Part shown: one piece after another, positions 1-5,310 of the stretch
Layout of the letters: the number at the start of each line of letters is the position of its first letter
Position numbering within the stretch: the stretch's first letter is position 1
DNA from: Thermococcus sp.
GTDB taxonomy: Archaea > Methanobacteriota_B > Thermococci > Thermococcales > Thermococcaceae
Assembly: GCA_021160985.1 (NCBI GenBank)
Contig: JAGHBN010000109.1
Coordinates: 1 to 8,973, forward strand
DNA length: 8,973 nt
Direction of reading: 5' to 3'
Translations under genes and position numbers: made by a program
The notes under the pieces: model-generated
Databases searched by the model: none
What the model saw: only the letters and a program-made list of their open reading frames with translations
Told to the model about the DNA's origin: nothing

Positions 1-2
1 CG

Positions 3-347
3 GTCTTTGTAGGGCTCTCCCTGGTCCTCCTAATCAATGGGAAGCTTCCAGACCGGGAAATTTCCATACTCATCTTTGTCCAGCTCTTCATCCTGGGCCT
101 CACGCTCCTCGCTTCAAGGCCAATAGTATTCCAGCTGGCGCCAAAGTTCAAGGGGAAGATGGCGCTCGGCTTCGCGAAGGCGATGACGGTCGTTTCAGGA
201 ATGATAAGCCTGCTCCTGGCAGTGTCTGCTTTGAAGCCCGATGTGAGCCCCCTGTTTGTGGTGCTCCTCCTGCTTATCTCACTCGGCGCGGTCTTCTACG
301 CAGTCTTCGTCGCCCTAACGAGTGCCTACGAAGAAGGTTACTACTAG
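3..347 (+). CDS. C-terminal part of a multi-spanning membrane protein (5' end outside window)
   Basis: The frame is open from the first complete codon at the window edge to a TAG at 345-347, giving at least 114 residues; an internal ATG at 159 is not the real start because strong hydrophobic coding continues upstream of it. About four hydrophobic helices are visible: an opening segment (VGLSLVLLI), then ISILIFVQLFILGLTLLA, a segment around MTVVSGMISLLLAVSAL, and a last one around FVVLLLLISLGAVFYAVFVA. The tail is short and acidic (AYEEGYY). This is an integral membrane protein of unknown function; I see no catalytic or transport signature. It converges on the HTH gene to its right and the two stop codons overlap within 344-347. 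Without the N-terminus the family cannot be named. Confidence 0.75.
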   Translation, partial: VFVGLSLVLLINGKLPDREISILIFVQLFILGLTLLASRPIVFQLAPKFKGKMALGFAKAMTVVSGMISLLLAVSALKPDVSPLFVVLLLLISLGAVFYAVFVALTSAYEEGYY

Positions 348-736
348 CTCTCAAGAACCCTGGTCAGTTTTTTTGCATCTGGCCCATCTATTATTCCGAG
401 CCCCACGGCATGTTCCAGGATGTAGCCGGGGAAATCCTCTCCAAAAAACGCCTTAATGCCCTTCCCCGGGAGGTAGAAGGCGTAAACCCTGACGTTCTTA
501 TCGAGGCACCTTCCCCTCGCGACCATAAACCCCTTTTCGGCGTTGACCCTCACAATCTCCCACGAGAAAACCTCGGCGAGGCCGAAAAAGGCCTCAAAGA
601 GCTTTACCCGTGCGTCCTTAAGGGCCTTGTTTACCGCCTGTCTTGAGACCCCAAGCTCTCTCGCGATGTCAGCCTCGCGCATGCCCCTGGCCTTGAGCAG
701 CCACATCCTTTCCATGCCCTCAGGAAGACGGAACAT
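344..736 (-). CDS. Small HTH DNA-binding protein, last gene of a membrane-protein operon
   Basis: This is a 130-residue protein starting MFRLPEGMERMWLLKARGM. Residues about 9-46 form a helix-turn-helix of the sigma-70 region 4 / Tfx-like type: READIARELGVSRQAVNKAL is a textbook HTH, with SRQAV opening the recognition helix. The remaining 80 residues are a mixed alpha/beta domain with no motif I recognise, perhaps for ligand binding or dimerisation. The open frame extends to 808, but the ATG at 736 has a GGGTGGT ribosome site just upstream, whereas the ATG at 751 and the longest start lack one. The chosen start overlaps the end of the upstream membrane-protein gene by 17 bp, which implies translational coupling. 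The likely role is transcriptional control, possibly of its own operon (inference). Its target and ligand are unknown. Confidence 0.8.
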   Translation of the reverse strand: MFRLPEGMERMWLLKARGMREADIARELGVSRQAVNKALKDARVKLFEAFFGLAEVFSWEIVRVNAEKGFMVARGRCLDKNVRVYAFYLPGKGIKAFFGEDFPGYILEHAVGLGIIDGPDAKKLTRVLES

Positions 737-1421
737 TTGAACCACCCGCATTTGCAAGGAGGGACTGGATTTCTCTAATAAATGCCTCGGTGGAAGTTGA
801 GTCCCCAAGAAGGACTATCCTCTCCCTCTCAGTCCGGATTATGATGGCGTCCTGGCCGTAGTTTTCGTTGGCGAACATTATATCAAAGACACCGTAAAGG
901 GCGATGCCCAGAGTGAACTCGGGATGCCCCAGGTATAGGAGCACCAGCGCAGAGACAACGGAGATGGCCAAAGAAGCTCCTATCCTGCCTTTTTTCTCGG
1001 CTGGCCTGAAAACGTAGTTTAATAGCGATATGAGGGATATGTAAATCCAGAGGACACCGTAGGGCTCGCCCCGGTGGAGGAAAAGGGCTCCCATTAAGAT
1101 TCCAGTCGCGAAGCTTCCTACTGGAACCCAGGGCCTCTGGAACTGCTCTATAAGTCTGATCCCCGATGCAGAGGGCATTTTGATGACCTCAACGATTTCA
1201 TCGAGGGGAACCTTCTTTGTGGCCAGAGGAAGGGGCTTTCCAATTCTTATAACCACCTGGTCTCCCTCGATTTTGGTATTGGTGGTGAGTGATATGTAAA
1301 CCACGAGCCAGAAAGAGAGGGCCAAGAGGCCCCAACCGACCTTTCCACCTAGTACGAAGGAGGCCGCGAGTAAGATGAAAGGAACGAGCATCGTAGGATG
1401 GTCAAACATCGTAAGGTGCAT
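720..1421 (-). CDS. Six-helix membrane protein, paralogue of its upstream neighbour
   Basis: This 233-residue integral membrane protein has predicted helices near residues 11-26, 28-46, 101-116, 121-138, 147-165 and 169-184. A beta-rich soluble segment lies between helices 2 and 3 (about 51-99, containing QVVIRIGKPLPL and VPLDEIVEVI), and a soluble tail (about 190-225, AIIIRTERERIVLLGD) follows helix 6. The soluble segments resemble the PH-like strands found in small prokaryotic membrane proteins, but that is only a resemblance. The start at 1421 is firm because a near-perfect Shine-Dalgarno, GGAGGTGATT, sits four bases upstream. The gene overlaps the preceding gene by 20 bp and the following HTH gene by 17 bp. 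Function is unknown; order and overlaps point to co-expression of all three. The same topology and tail pattern in the neighbour suggest tandem duplication. Confidence 0.85.
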   Translation of the reverse strand: MHLTMFDHPTMLVPFILLAASFVLGGKVGWGLLALSFWLVVYISLTTNTKIEGDQVVIRIGKPLPLATKKVPLDEIVEVIKMPSASGIRLIEQFQRPWVPVGSFATGILMGALFLHRGEPYGVLWIYISLISLLNYVFRPAEKKGRIGASLAISVVSALVLLYLGHPEFTLGIALYGVFDIMFANENYGQDAIIIRTERERIVLLGDSTSTEAFIREIQSLLANAGGSNVPSS

Positions 1422-2058
1422 GCAGAATCACCTCCATTAGCTTTTTGGTATCGCCACACAGGAGCAGGTAGCCCTTTTTGCCGACCCTTATTACCAGGCC
1501 GTCCCTTAGGAGCAGGTTTAAGATTGAGAACGTTCCCATACCCCAGACAAAGAACATCATGGGCATGATTTTTCCATTAAGGAGAACAGCTGGAAGTGAC
1601 ACTGCAAGAGGTATGATTATCGAGGACGTTAGCCTTTCTCTCAACGCCTTTAGTGGGACGATGATTATCTCGGAGTACAGGGCTACCCAGTATACGGCAA
1701 CCGGAAGAAGCAGGGAAATTTCGACGTCCTTGGTTAAAAGGGTTATAATGGCTAGGACGAGGAAGAACGGCTCTAGAATAAGGGGAGTTGCCCATTTAAT
1801 TAGCCTTCCCCGCTCAAGCCTGCTCAGGCAGACAACTTCGTCCGGGTTAGAAATCTGAACCCTAAGGAGGGCGTACCTGAGAACAAGGTTTTCGTCGAGT
1901 AGAGCGTCCCTCCCTGTGGAAGCCACTAGAAGAGCAATTCCTGCGAGGAATGCCTCTCCCGACTCCGCTATTAGGGAAGCTACTATCATAACCCATCCAA
2001 ATAGCCTCACAACCAGTGGTTTTCCCGCCGACGGAAACGGAATGCAGTCGAGCTTCAT
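1402..2058 (-). CDS. Six-helix membrane protein, first gene of the three-gene operon
   Basis: This 218-residue membrane protein has hydrophobic helices near residues 16-32, 36-48, 91-108, 113-134, 145-161 and 165-184. As in the next gene, a soluble segment follows helix 2 (about 52-88, NLVLRYALLRVQISNPDEVV) and a short soluble tail follows helix 6 (GLVIRVGKKGYLLLCGDTKK, then LMEVIL). The tail lines up with AIIIRTERERIVLLGDSTS of the downstream protein, so the two look like diverged paralogues. The ATG at 2058 is preceded by GGGTGATG, and a TATA-like TTAAATATTT lies at 2091-2100, predicting a leader of roughly 10 nt. The gene heads an operon that ends in an HTH regulator. I do not recognise a named family, and no enzyme motif is visible. 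Confidence 0.82.
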   Translation of the reverse strand: MKLDCIPFPSAGKPLVVRLFGWVMIVASLIAESGEAFLAGIALLVASTGRDALLDENLVLRYALLRVQISNPDEVVCLSRLERGRLIKWATPLILEPFFLVLAIITLLTKDVEISLLLPVAVYWVALYSEIIIVPLKALRERLTSSIIIPLAVSLPAVLLNGKIMPMMFFVWGMGTFSILNLLLRDGLVIRVGKKGYLLLCGDTKKLMEVILHAPYDV

Positions 2059-2090
2059 ACCATCACCCTGTCAACCTATGTAAGTTTACA

Positions 2091-2100
2091 AAATATTTAA
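2091..2100 (-). promoter_or_regulatory. TATA box for the membrane-protein/HTH operon
   Basis: The minus strand reads TTAAATATTT here, centred about 37 nt upstream of the ATG at 2058. That places the transcription start near 2070 and leaves a short leader carrying GGGTGATG. It lies only 13 bp from the TATA box of the divergent methyltransferase gene. Confidence 0.6.
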
Positions 2101-2113
2101 GACTTTCGATGGG

Positions 2114-2122
2114 TTTAAATAA
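2114..2122 (+). promoter_or_regulatory. TATA box for the methyltransferase gene
   Basis: TTTAAATAA matches the archaeal TATA consensus. Its centre is about 34 nt upstream of the ATG at 2152 and predicts a start near 2143. This excludes the upstream in-frame ATG at 2140 and supports the start at 2152, which has GGTGGTGG just before it. Confidence 0.6.
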
Positions 2123-2151
2123 CTTCATTCCTCACTCCAATGGGTGGTGGC

Positions 2152-2925
2152 ATGTCTCTGGAGGAGCTTTACGGTTATCTCCGTTCAAGCATAGACCCGA
2201 GCAGCGAGCAGGCCCAGCGGCGCTTCATAGGCGCACAGTCTTTTTTCAGCTGGGCTTTTAAGGAGGAGCTGATCCCTTACGGGAGGAAAGTCAAGATACT
2301 TGACCTCTGCGCCGGAACCGGCCTGGCCGGCGCCGCACTCGTGGAGGCACTGAGGGAGTGGGGCTACGAGTCAAAGCTCGTCGTAGTTGACAAGAGGAAG
2401 GAAGACCTCGTGAGGGTTGAAGAGTGGCTCTCAGGCGAGACTGACGTTTACGGAGCCGTTATGGACTGCCTCGGCGACCTGACCAAGCTGGGAAAGTTCG
2501 ACGTGGCCCTGCTCTTCGGTTACACGATGCCCCACTTCGACCCCTTCCGGGCGGCAGAGCTCTTCAGGAACGTTGCGAGGGTTCTTGAGCCCCACGGCGT
2601 CTTCATGCTGGAGGAGATGGACAGGTTTGGGACTTTCTTCTACCGGAAGGCCTACAGGGAGATCGTTGTGGAGGCGCGGGGTGAGGACTACACTGTTGTG
2701 TCACTTGACGAGGGCTACAACCCGCTTAAGGGAGTCATCAGAAGGGGCTATTACAAAATCCCCGGGTGGGAGAAGGTAGGAGAGATCGAGACGAGGTACT
2801 GGGACCTAGCCGGCTTAGCGGGCCTCGGAAAGGCGCTCTTCGAGGAGGCAAGGATAATAAAAAGGGAGAACCACGGGATAGTCAGCGTGGGAGATATAAT
2901 CCACCTGGCGAAGCCCTTCAAATGA
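2152..2925 (+). CDS. Class I SAM-dependent methyltransferase
   Basis: This 257-residue Rossmann-fold methyltransferase transfers a methyl group from S-adenosylmethionine to an unidentified substrate. Motif I is VKILDLCAGTGLAG (about residues 47-60), the glycine-rich SAM-binding loop. The acidic end of strand 2, VVVD at 77-80, should bind the ribose hydroxyls. FDVALLFGYTMPH (116-128) fits motif IV, and VLEPHGVFMLEE (144-155) resembles the post-motif-IV strand of ubiquinone/menaquinone-type methyltransferases. An N-terminal helical region (1-45) and a C-terminal beta-rich region (180-257) are likely to form the substrate pocket. The start at 2152 is preferred over 2140 because of the GGTGGTGG ribosome site and the TATA position. 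It is monocistronic by layout and overlaps the convergent nitrilase gene by 8 bp. The fold is sure; the substrate could be a small molecule, RNA or protein. Confidence 0.88.
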   Translation: MSLEELYGYLRSSIDPSSEQAQRRFIGAQSFFSWAFKEELIPYGRKVKILDLCAGTGLAGAALVEALREWGYESKLVVVDKRKEDLVRVEEWLSGETDVYGAVMDCLGDLTKLGKFDVALLFGYTMPHFDPFRAAELFRNVARVLEPHGVFMLEEMDRFGTFFYRKAYREIVVEARGEDYTVVSLDEGYNPLKGVIRRGYYKIPGWEKVGEIETRYWDLAGLAGLGKALFEEARIIKRENHGIVSVGDIIHLAKPFK

Positions 2926-3712
2926 AGTAGTGCTCCGGCCTCCTGTCCTTGAATACGTCGTTCATCTCGTTTATTCTCTTCTCCCTCGCGAGCGAGAGGT
3001 CTATCTCCACAACCCCCACTTCCTCCCTATCCTCGCTTCCCATTGCCAAAACTTCCGCCTTTGGAGAAGCTATTGTGCTCTTGCCGATGAATCTCAGCCC
3101 GCGCTCCTCCCCGATCCTGTTGGCGGTTATCGTGTAAACACGGTTCTCTAGAGCCCTTATGGGCATGGCCCTGGGTGCGTAGGGCATCACCAGGTTGCTG
3201 GGGTGTGCTATTATCTCCGCGCCCTTGAGGGCCAGTGTTCTCGCCGATTCTGGGAAGAACCAGTCGAAGCATATCATGACGCCGACCTTTGCAGCCCCTA
3301 TGTTGAAGACGTGGAAGCCAAGGTCGCCGGGTTGGAAGAAGAGCTTCTCGCGGTAAAAGAGGTGCACCTTCCTGTACTTCCCCATGTAGCCCCAGCCCGT
3401 CGGCCCTACGATGACCGCGGAGTTGTAGAGCCTCCCCTTCTCGTCCTTTTCTGCCGTCCCGGCCACTATGAAGACGTCCAAGTTCCTCGCGAGCTCGATC
3501 AGAAACTCCGTTGTTGGACCGTCAGGTATCTGGCCGGCGACGTTTTCGACCTCCTCTTTGCTCTCAAAGCTGTAGCCGGCGTCGAAGAGCTCCGGGAGAA
3601 CGACAAGCCTTGCACCCTTCTCGGCAGCTTCCTTTACAAGCTTCTCAGCCCGGGAATAGTTCTTCTCGGGCTCGAGCAGGAGGGGTTCCATCTGAGCGTA
3701 GGCAACCTTCAT
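2918..3712 (-). CDS. Nitrilase-superfamily carbon-nitrogen hydrolase (PH0642/PaNit type)
   Basis: This 264-residue cytoplasmic hydrolase of the CN-hydrolase family cleaves nitriles or amides. The full catalytic triad is present: Glu41 (VVLPELFDAGY), Lys115 (GKYRKVHLFY) and Cys148 (GVMICFDWFFPESARTLA). From memory, the sequence matches the Pyrococcus horikoshii PH0642 protein and the P. abyssi nitrilase closely and almost end to end, including the stretch NLVMPYAPRAMPIRALENRV. P. abyssi nitrilase is known to act on aliphatic dinitriles, but the natural substrate is uncertain and an omega-amidase or N-carbamoyl hydrolase role remains possible. The ATG at 3712 has GGGGGTGAG a few bases upstream. 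A TATA-like CTTATCTAAA lies at 3741-3750. It converges with the methyltransferase gene (8-bp overlap), and no pathway partner is adjacent. Confidence 0.92.
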   Translation of the reverse strand: MKVAYAQMEPLLLEPEKNYSRAEKLVKEAAEKGARLVVLPELFDAGYSFESKEEVENVAGQIPDGPTTEFLIELARNLDVFIVAGTAEKDEKGRLYNSAVIVGPTGWGYMGKYRKVHLFYREKLFFQPGDLGFHVFNIGAAKVGVMICFDWFFPESARTLALKGAEIIAHPSNLVMPYAPRAMPIRALENRVYTITANRIGEERGLRFIGKSTIASPKAEVLAMGSEDREEVGVVEIDLSLAREKRINEMNDVFKDRRPEHYFI

Positions 3713-3740
3713 GTGCTCACCCCCATTATTAAGCTCCCGA

Positions 3741-3750
3741 TTTAGATAAG
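3741..3750 (-). promoter_or_regulatory. Possible TATA box for the nitrilase gene
   Basis: The minus strand reads CTTATCTAAA about 33 nt upstream of the ATG at 3712, placing the start of transcription near 3720. The match is imperfect, but no better AT-rich element lies at the right distance. Confidence 0.4.
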
Positions 3751-4020
3751 CTTAGCGGTTAGAGATTCTAAGGAGTGACGCTTCTCTTAGTGCATCTTTT
3801 TGGAAAAAAGCCAGGGAACGGAACGTTTTGCCGCATTGCTATAGTCCCGGTAACACATTTTCCAGAAAATCTGCTTTTAGTAGATTTTTCCTCCATAAAA
3901 AGCCCCCAAATAGCGGAAATTTTCACATCTTCAACCATTGCGTTGAAGTTTCGATTGGGGCAAAGGAGGGTTTTCTGGGGGTTCTGGGGGCTCCCCTTCC
4001 CTTCTAGCTTTCCCCACGAA
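3751..4020. other. Gene-free interval with hairpins between the nitrilase and eL41 promoters
   Basis: No coding region here has a ribosome site. The interval holds several inverted repeats. CTTCAAC (3929-3935) and GTTGAAG (3942-3948) form a perfect 7-bp stem with a 6-nt loop, flanked by an outer CCCCAA (3904-3909) / TTGGGG (3955-3960) pairing. GAAAATCT (3865-3872) pairs with AGATTTTTC (3882-3890) with one extra T. A minus-strand frame of 56 codons (3938-3768, MVEDVKISAIWG...) is open but has no Shine-Dalgarno and overlaps the hairpins. The interval could encode a small RNA or be a decayed repeat. Confidence 0.4.
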
Positions 4021-4022
4021 AA

Positions 4023-4032
4023 GCTTAAAAAG
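4023..4032 (+). promoter_or_regulatory. TATA box for eL41 and the phosphoesterase
   Basis: GCTTAAAAAG, with a purine-rich BRE-like CGAAAA just before it, lies about 51 nt upstream of the eL41 ATG. The predicted start is near 4053, giving a leader of roughly 26 nt that carries GGGGTGAT (4067-4074). Confidence 0.6.
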
Positions 4033-4078
4033 GAACTCCTGAAGCTATGCTGGAGAGGAAAAATCAGGGGTGATGATC

Positions 4079-4192
4079 ATGAAGCGCAGACCGAGGAAGT
4101 GGAAGAAGAAGGGAAGGATGAGGTGGAAGTGGATAAAGAAGAGGATCAGGCGCCTCAAGAGGCAGCGCAGGAAGGAGCGCGGTCTTATCTGA
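4079..4192 (+). CDS. rpl41e: Large-subunit ribosomal protein eL41
   Basis: This 37-residue, extremely basic peptide begins [17 protein letters not shown] and ends RKERGLI, with almost only Lys, Arg and Trp in its first half. It is the archaeal eL41 protein: a single helix, shared with eukaryotes and absent from bacteria, that sits at the ribosomal subunit interface. From memory it is nearly identical to the Pyrococcus protein. The ATG at 4079 follows GGGGTGAT (4067-4074), an excellent ribosome site, and a TATA box lies at 4023-4032. The phosphoesterase gene starts 26 bp after its stop with its own ribosome site, so the two are probably cotranscribed. The gene is easily lost by length filters because longer frames on both strands, with no supporting signals, run across it. 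Confidence 0.95.
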
Positions 4193-4218
4193 TTCCTTTC
4201 ACCTTTTAAGGTGGTCCT

Positions 4219-4866
4219 ATGCCATCTTCTCCTTTTGAAAATCTTTACCTGAAGTTCAGGAGTTCTCTCGGCCGGGTTCTTCTCATAGCAGACCCCCACA
4301 TCGGCTTTGAGATGTCGAGGGGGATACGGATAAGGACGCATCTTGAGGAGAAATTAGCGGACTTTATAAACGATACTGGGCCAGATTTGCTGATAATTCT
4401 CGGGGATTTGAAGGATCCCCTGGGAATGAGCTTCACCCTCAAGCGCCTTTTAATGGGGTTTTTCTCGGAGCTCGGGGATACGGAAGTCGTCGTGACAAAG
4501 GGCAACCACGACGGCAAAATTGAAGAGATTGGGGAGCTTTTTCCCAACGTGAAGGTCGTGGACTACTTTCTTCTCGACGGGAAGCTCTTCCTCCACGGAC
4601 ACACGAAGCTGCCCGATGTGGAGTTTGAGGAGGCCTATCTGGGCCACATTCACCCCACCTACTCCATCGTGAGGGGAGGGGTTTCGAGGAAGGCCAAGGT
4701 GTTCATGAGGGCGGGAAAGTTCCTGGTCCTCCCAACCATAAACCCCTACATAGAGGGGTTTGATATCAGGGAAGGCATCAGGATGGTGCCCTTCCTGCGG
4801 CACAGGAAGAGCGTGGAGCTTTTCCTCCCGGAGGGCGTTTATCTCGGGACGGTATCACTGCTGTAG
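4219..4866 (+). CDS. Archaeal SbcD/Mre11-related metallophosphoesterase
   Basis: This 215-residue calcineurin-like phosphoesterase shows all the metal-binding motifs in order: D25-x-H27 (LLIADPHIGF), GDLKD at 62-66, GNHD at 95-98, HGH at 126-128 and GHIH at 142-145. It should coordinate two divalent metals and hydrolyse a phosphodiester or phosphomonoester. The family is the archaeal single-domain group related to SbcD/Mre11, about the usual length and without the Mre11 capping domain. It is therefore not the Mre11 of the Rad50 complex, and its substrate is unknown. The ATG at 4219 follows AAGGTGGT (4208-4215). It sits 26 bp downstream of eL41 and probably shares its promoter. The C-terminus ends in a beta strand (GVYLGTVSLL). 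The assignment to the superfamily is sure; the cellular role is not. Confidence 0.9.
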   Translation: MPSSPFENLYLKFRSSLGRVLLIADPHIGFEMSRGIRIRTHLEEKLADFINDTGPDLLIILGDLKDPLGMSFTLKRLLMGFFSELGDTEVVVTKGNHDGKIEEIGELFPNVKVVDYFLLDGKLFLHGHTKLPDVEFEEAYLGHIHPTYSIVRGGVSRKAKVFMRAGKFLVLPTINPYIEGFDIREGIRMVPFLRHRKSVELFLPEGVYLGTVSLL

Positions 4867-4905
4867 TAATGGCTTCCACCTATGCCATTATGTCACGCAA
4901 TGGGC
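4867..4905. promoter_or_regulatory. Inverted-repeat cluster upstream of the winged-helix regulator, candidate operator
   Basis: TAATGGC (4867-4873) and GCCATTA (4884-4890) form a perfect 7-bp inverted repeat with a 10-nt spacer. A third related half-site, AATGGGC, follows at 4899-4905, directly before the TATA box at 4909-4917. Its place next to the promoter of an HTH gene suggests an operator, possibly autoregulatory. It could equally be a stem at the 3' end of the phosphoesterase transcript, since it begins right after that stop codon. Confidence 0.45.
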
Positions 4906-4908
4906 AAA

Positions 4909-4917
4909 GTTTATTAA
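4909..4917 (+). promoter_or_regulatory. TATA box for the winged-helix regulator
   Basis: AGTTTATTA, followed by AGG, lies about 56 nt upstream of the ATG at 4969. The predicted start is near 4938, giving a leader of about 30 nt with AAGGTGAG (4957-4964) as ribosome site. Confidence 0.55.
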
Positions 4918-4968
4918 GGAGTATGAAGATATTCTTTCATAGGTAGGAGCACTGCTAAGGTGAGATGC

Positions 4969-5310
4969 ATGAACGACGTGTACGAGAAGCTCGAAGCGCT
5001 TCTGAAATCACTCGGGGTCAAAAAGACGGAGCTGAGAATATACCGGCTCCTCCTGGAGAAGAAAAAGCCCATGAGAATAACGGAGATCCAAAAAGAGCTG
5101 GGAATAAGCGAGCGCTCGGTCAGGGAGCACGTTCTCAGCCTCTACAGGAAGGGGGTACTCAGGAGAAACCTCATAGAGAGGGGGTGGCTTGGCTACACCT
5201 ACACAGCCGTTTCCCCGAGCGAAGTCCTGGAGAACATCAAGGAGAGCCTGATAAAAAAGATAAACGAGCTGGAAAAAGAGCTGAAGGGCCCCTCAGGCCA
5301 GGGGAATTAG
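4969..5310 (+). CDS. Winged-helix transcriptional regulator (TrmB/MarR-like)
   Basis: This 113-residue protein has a winged helix-turn-helix at about residues 18-80: KKTELRIYRLLLEKKKPMRI, then TEIQKELGISERSVREHVLS with the recognition helix at about 48-62, then a wing at RKGVLRRNLIERGWLGYTYT. The tail at 86-106 (LENIKESLIKKINELEKELK) is a charged heptad-like helix that probably dimerises. It is close in form to the DNA-binding part of TrmB-type regulators but has no sugar-binding domain, so the inducer is unknown. An in-frame GTG at 4960 is possible, but the ATG at 4969 has AAGGTGAG at ideal spacing. Three similar half-sites lie just upstream of its TATA box, which would fit autoregulation (inference). 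It converges with the peptidase gene and overlaps it by 4 bp. Confidence 0.87.
   Translation: MNDVYEKLEALLKSLGVKKTELRIYRLLLEKKKPMRITEIQKELGISERSVREHVLSLYRKGVLRRNLIERGWLGYTYTAVSPSEVLENIKESLIKKINELEKELKGPSGQGN

Noticed and set aside
3904..3961. Possible H/ACA guide RNA from nested stems
   Set aside because: There is no K-turn or K-loop in the upper stem and no ACA at the expected distance after the lower stem.
4070..4076. C-box-like GTGATGA with a CTGA at 4189-4192, as in C/D guide RNAs
   Set aside because: GTGATGA is part of the eL41 ribosome binding site and CTGA covers its stop codon. The spacing of about 110 nt is too long for an archaeal C/D RNA.
3775..4209. 144-codon plus-strand frame across the intergenic gap and eL41
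   Set aside because: It has no ribosome site, crosses the eL41 TATA box and Shine-Dalgarno, and its C-terminal half is only eL41 read in another frame.
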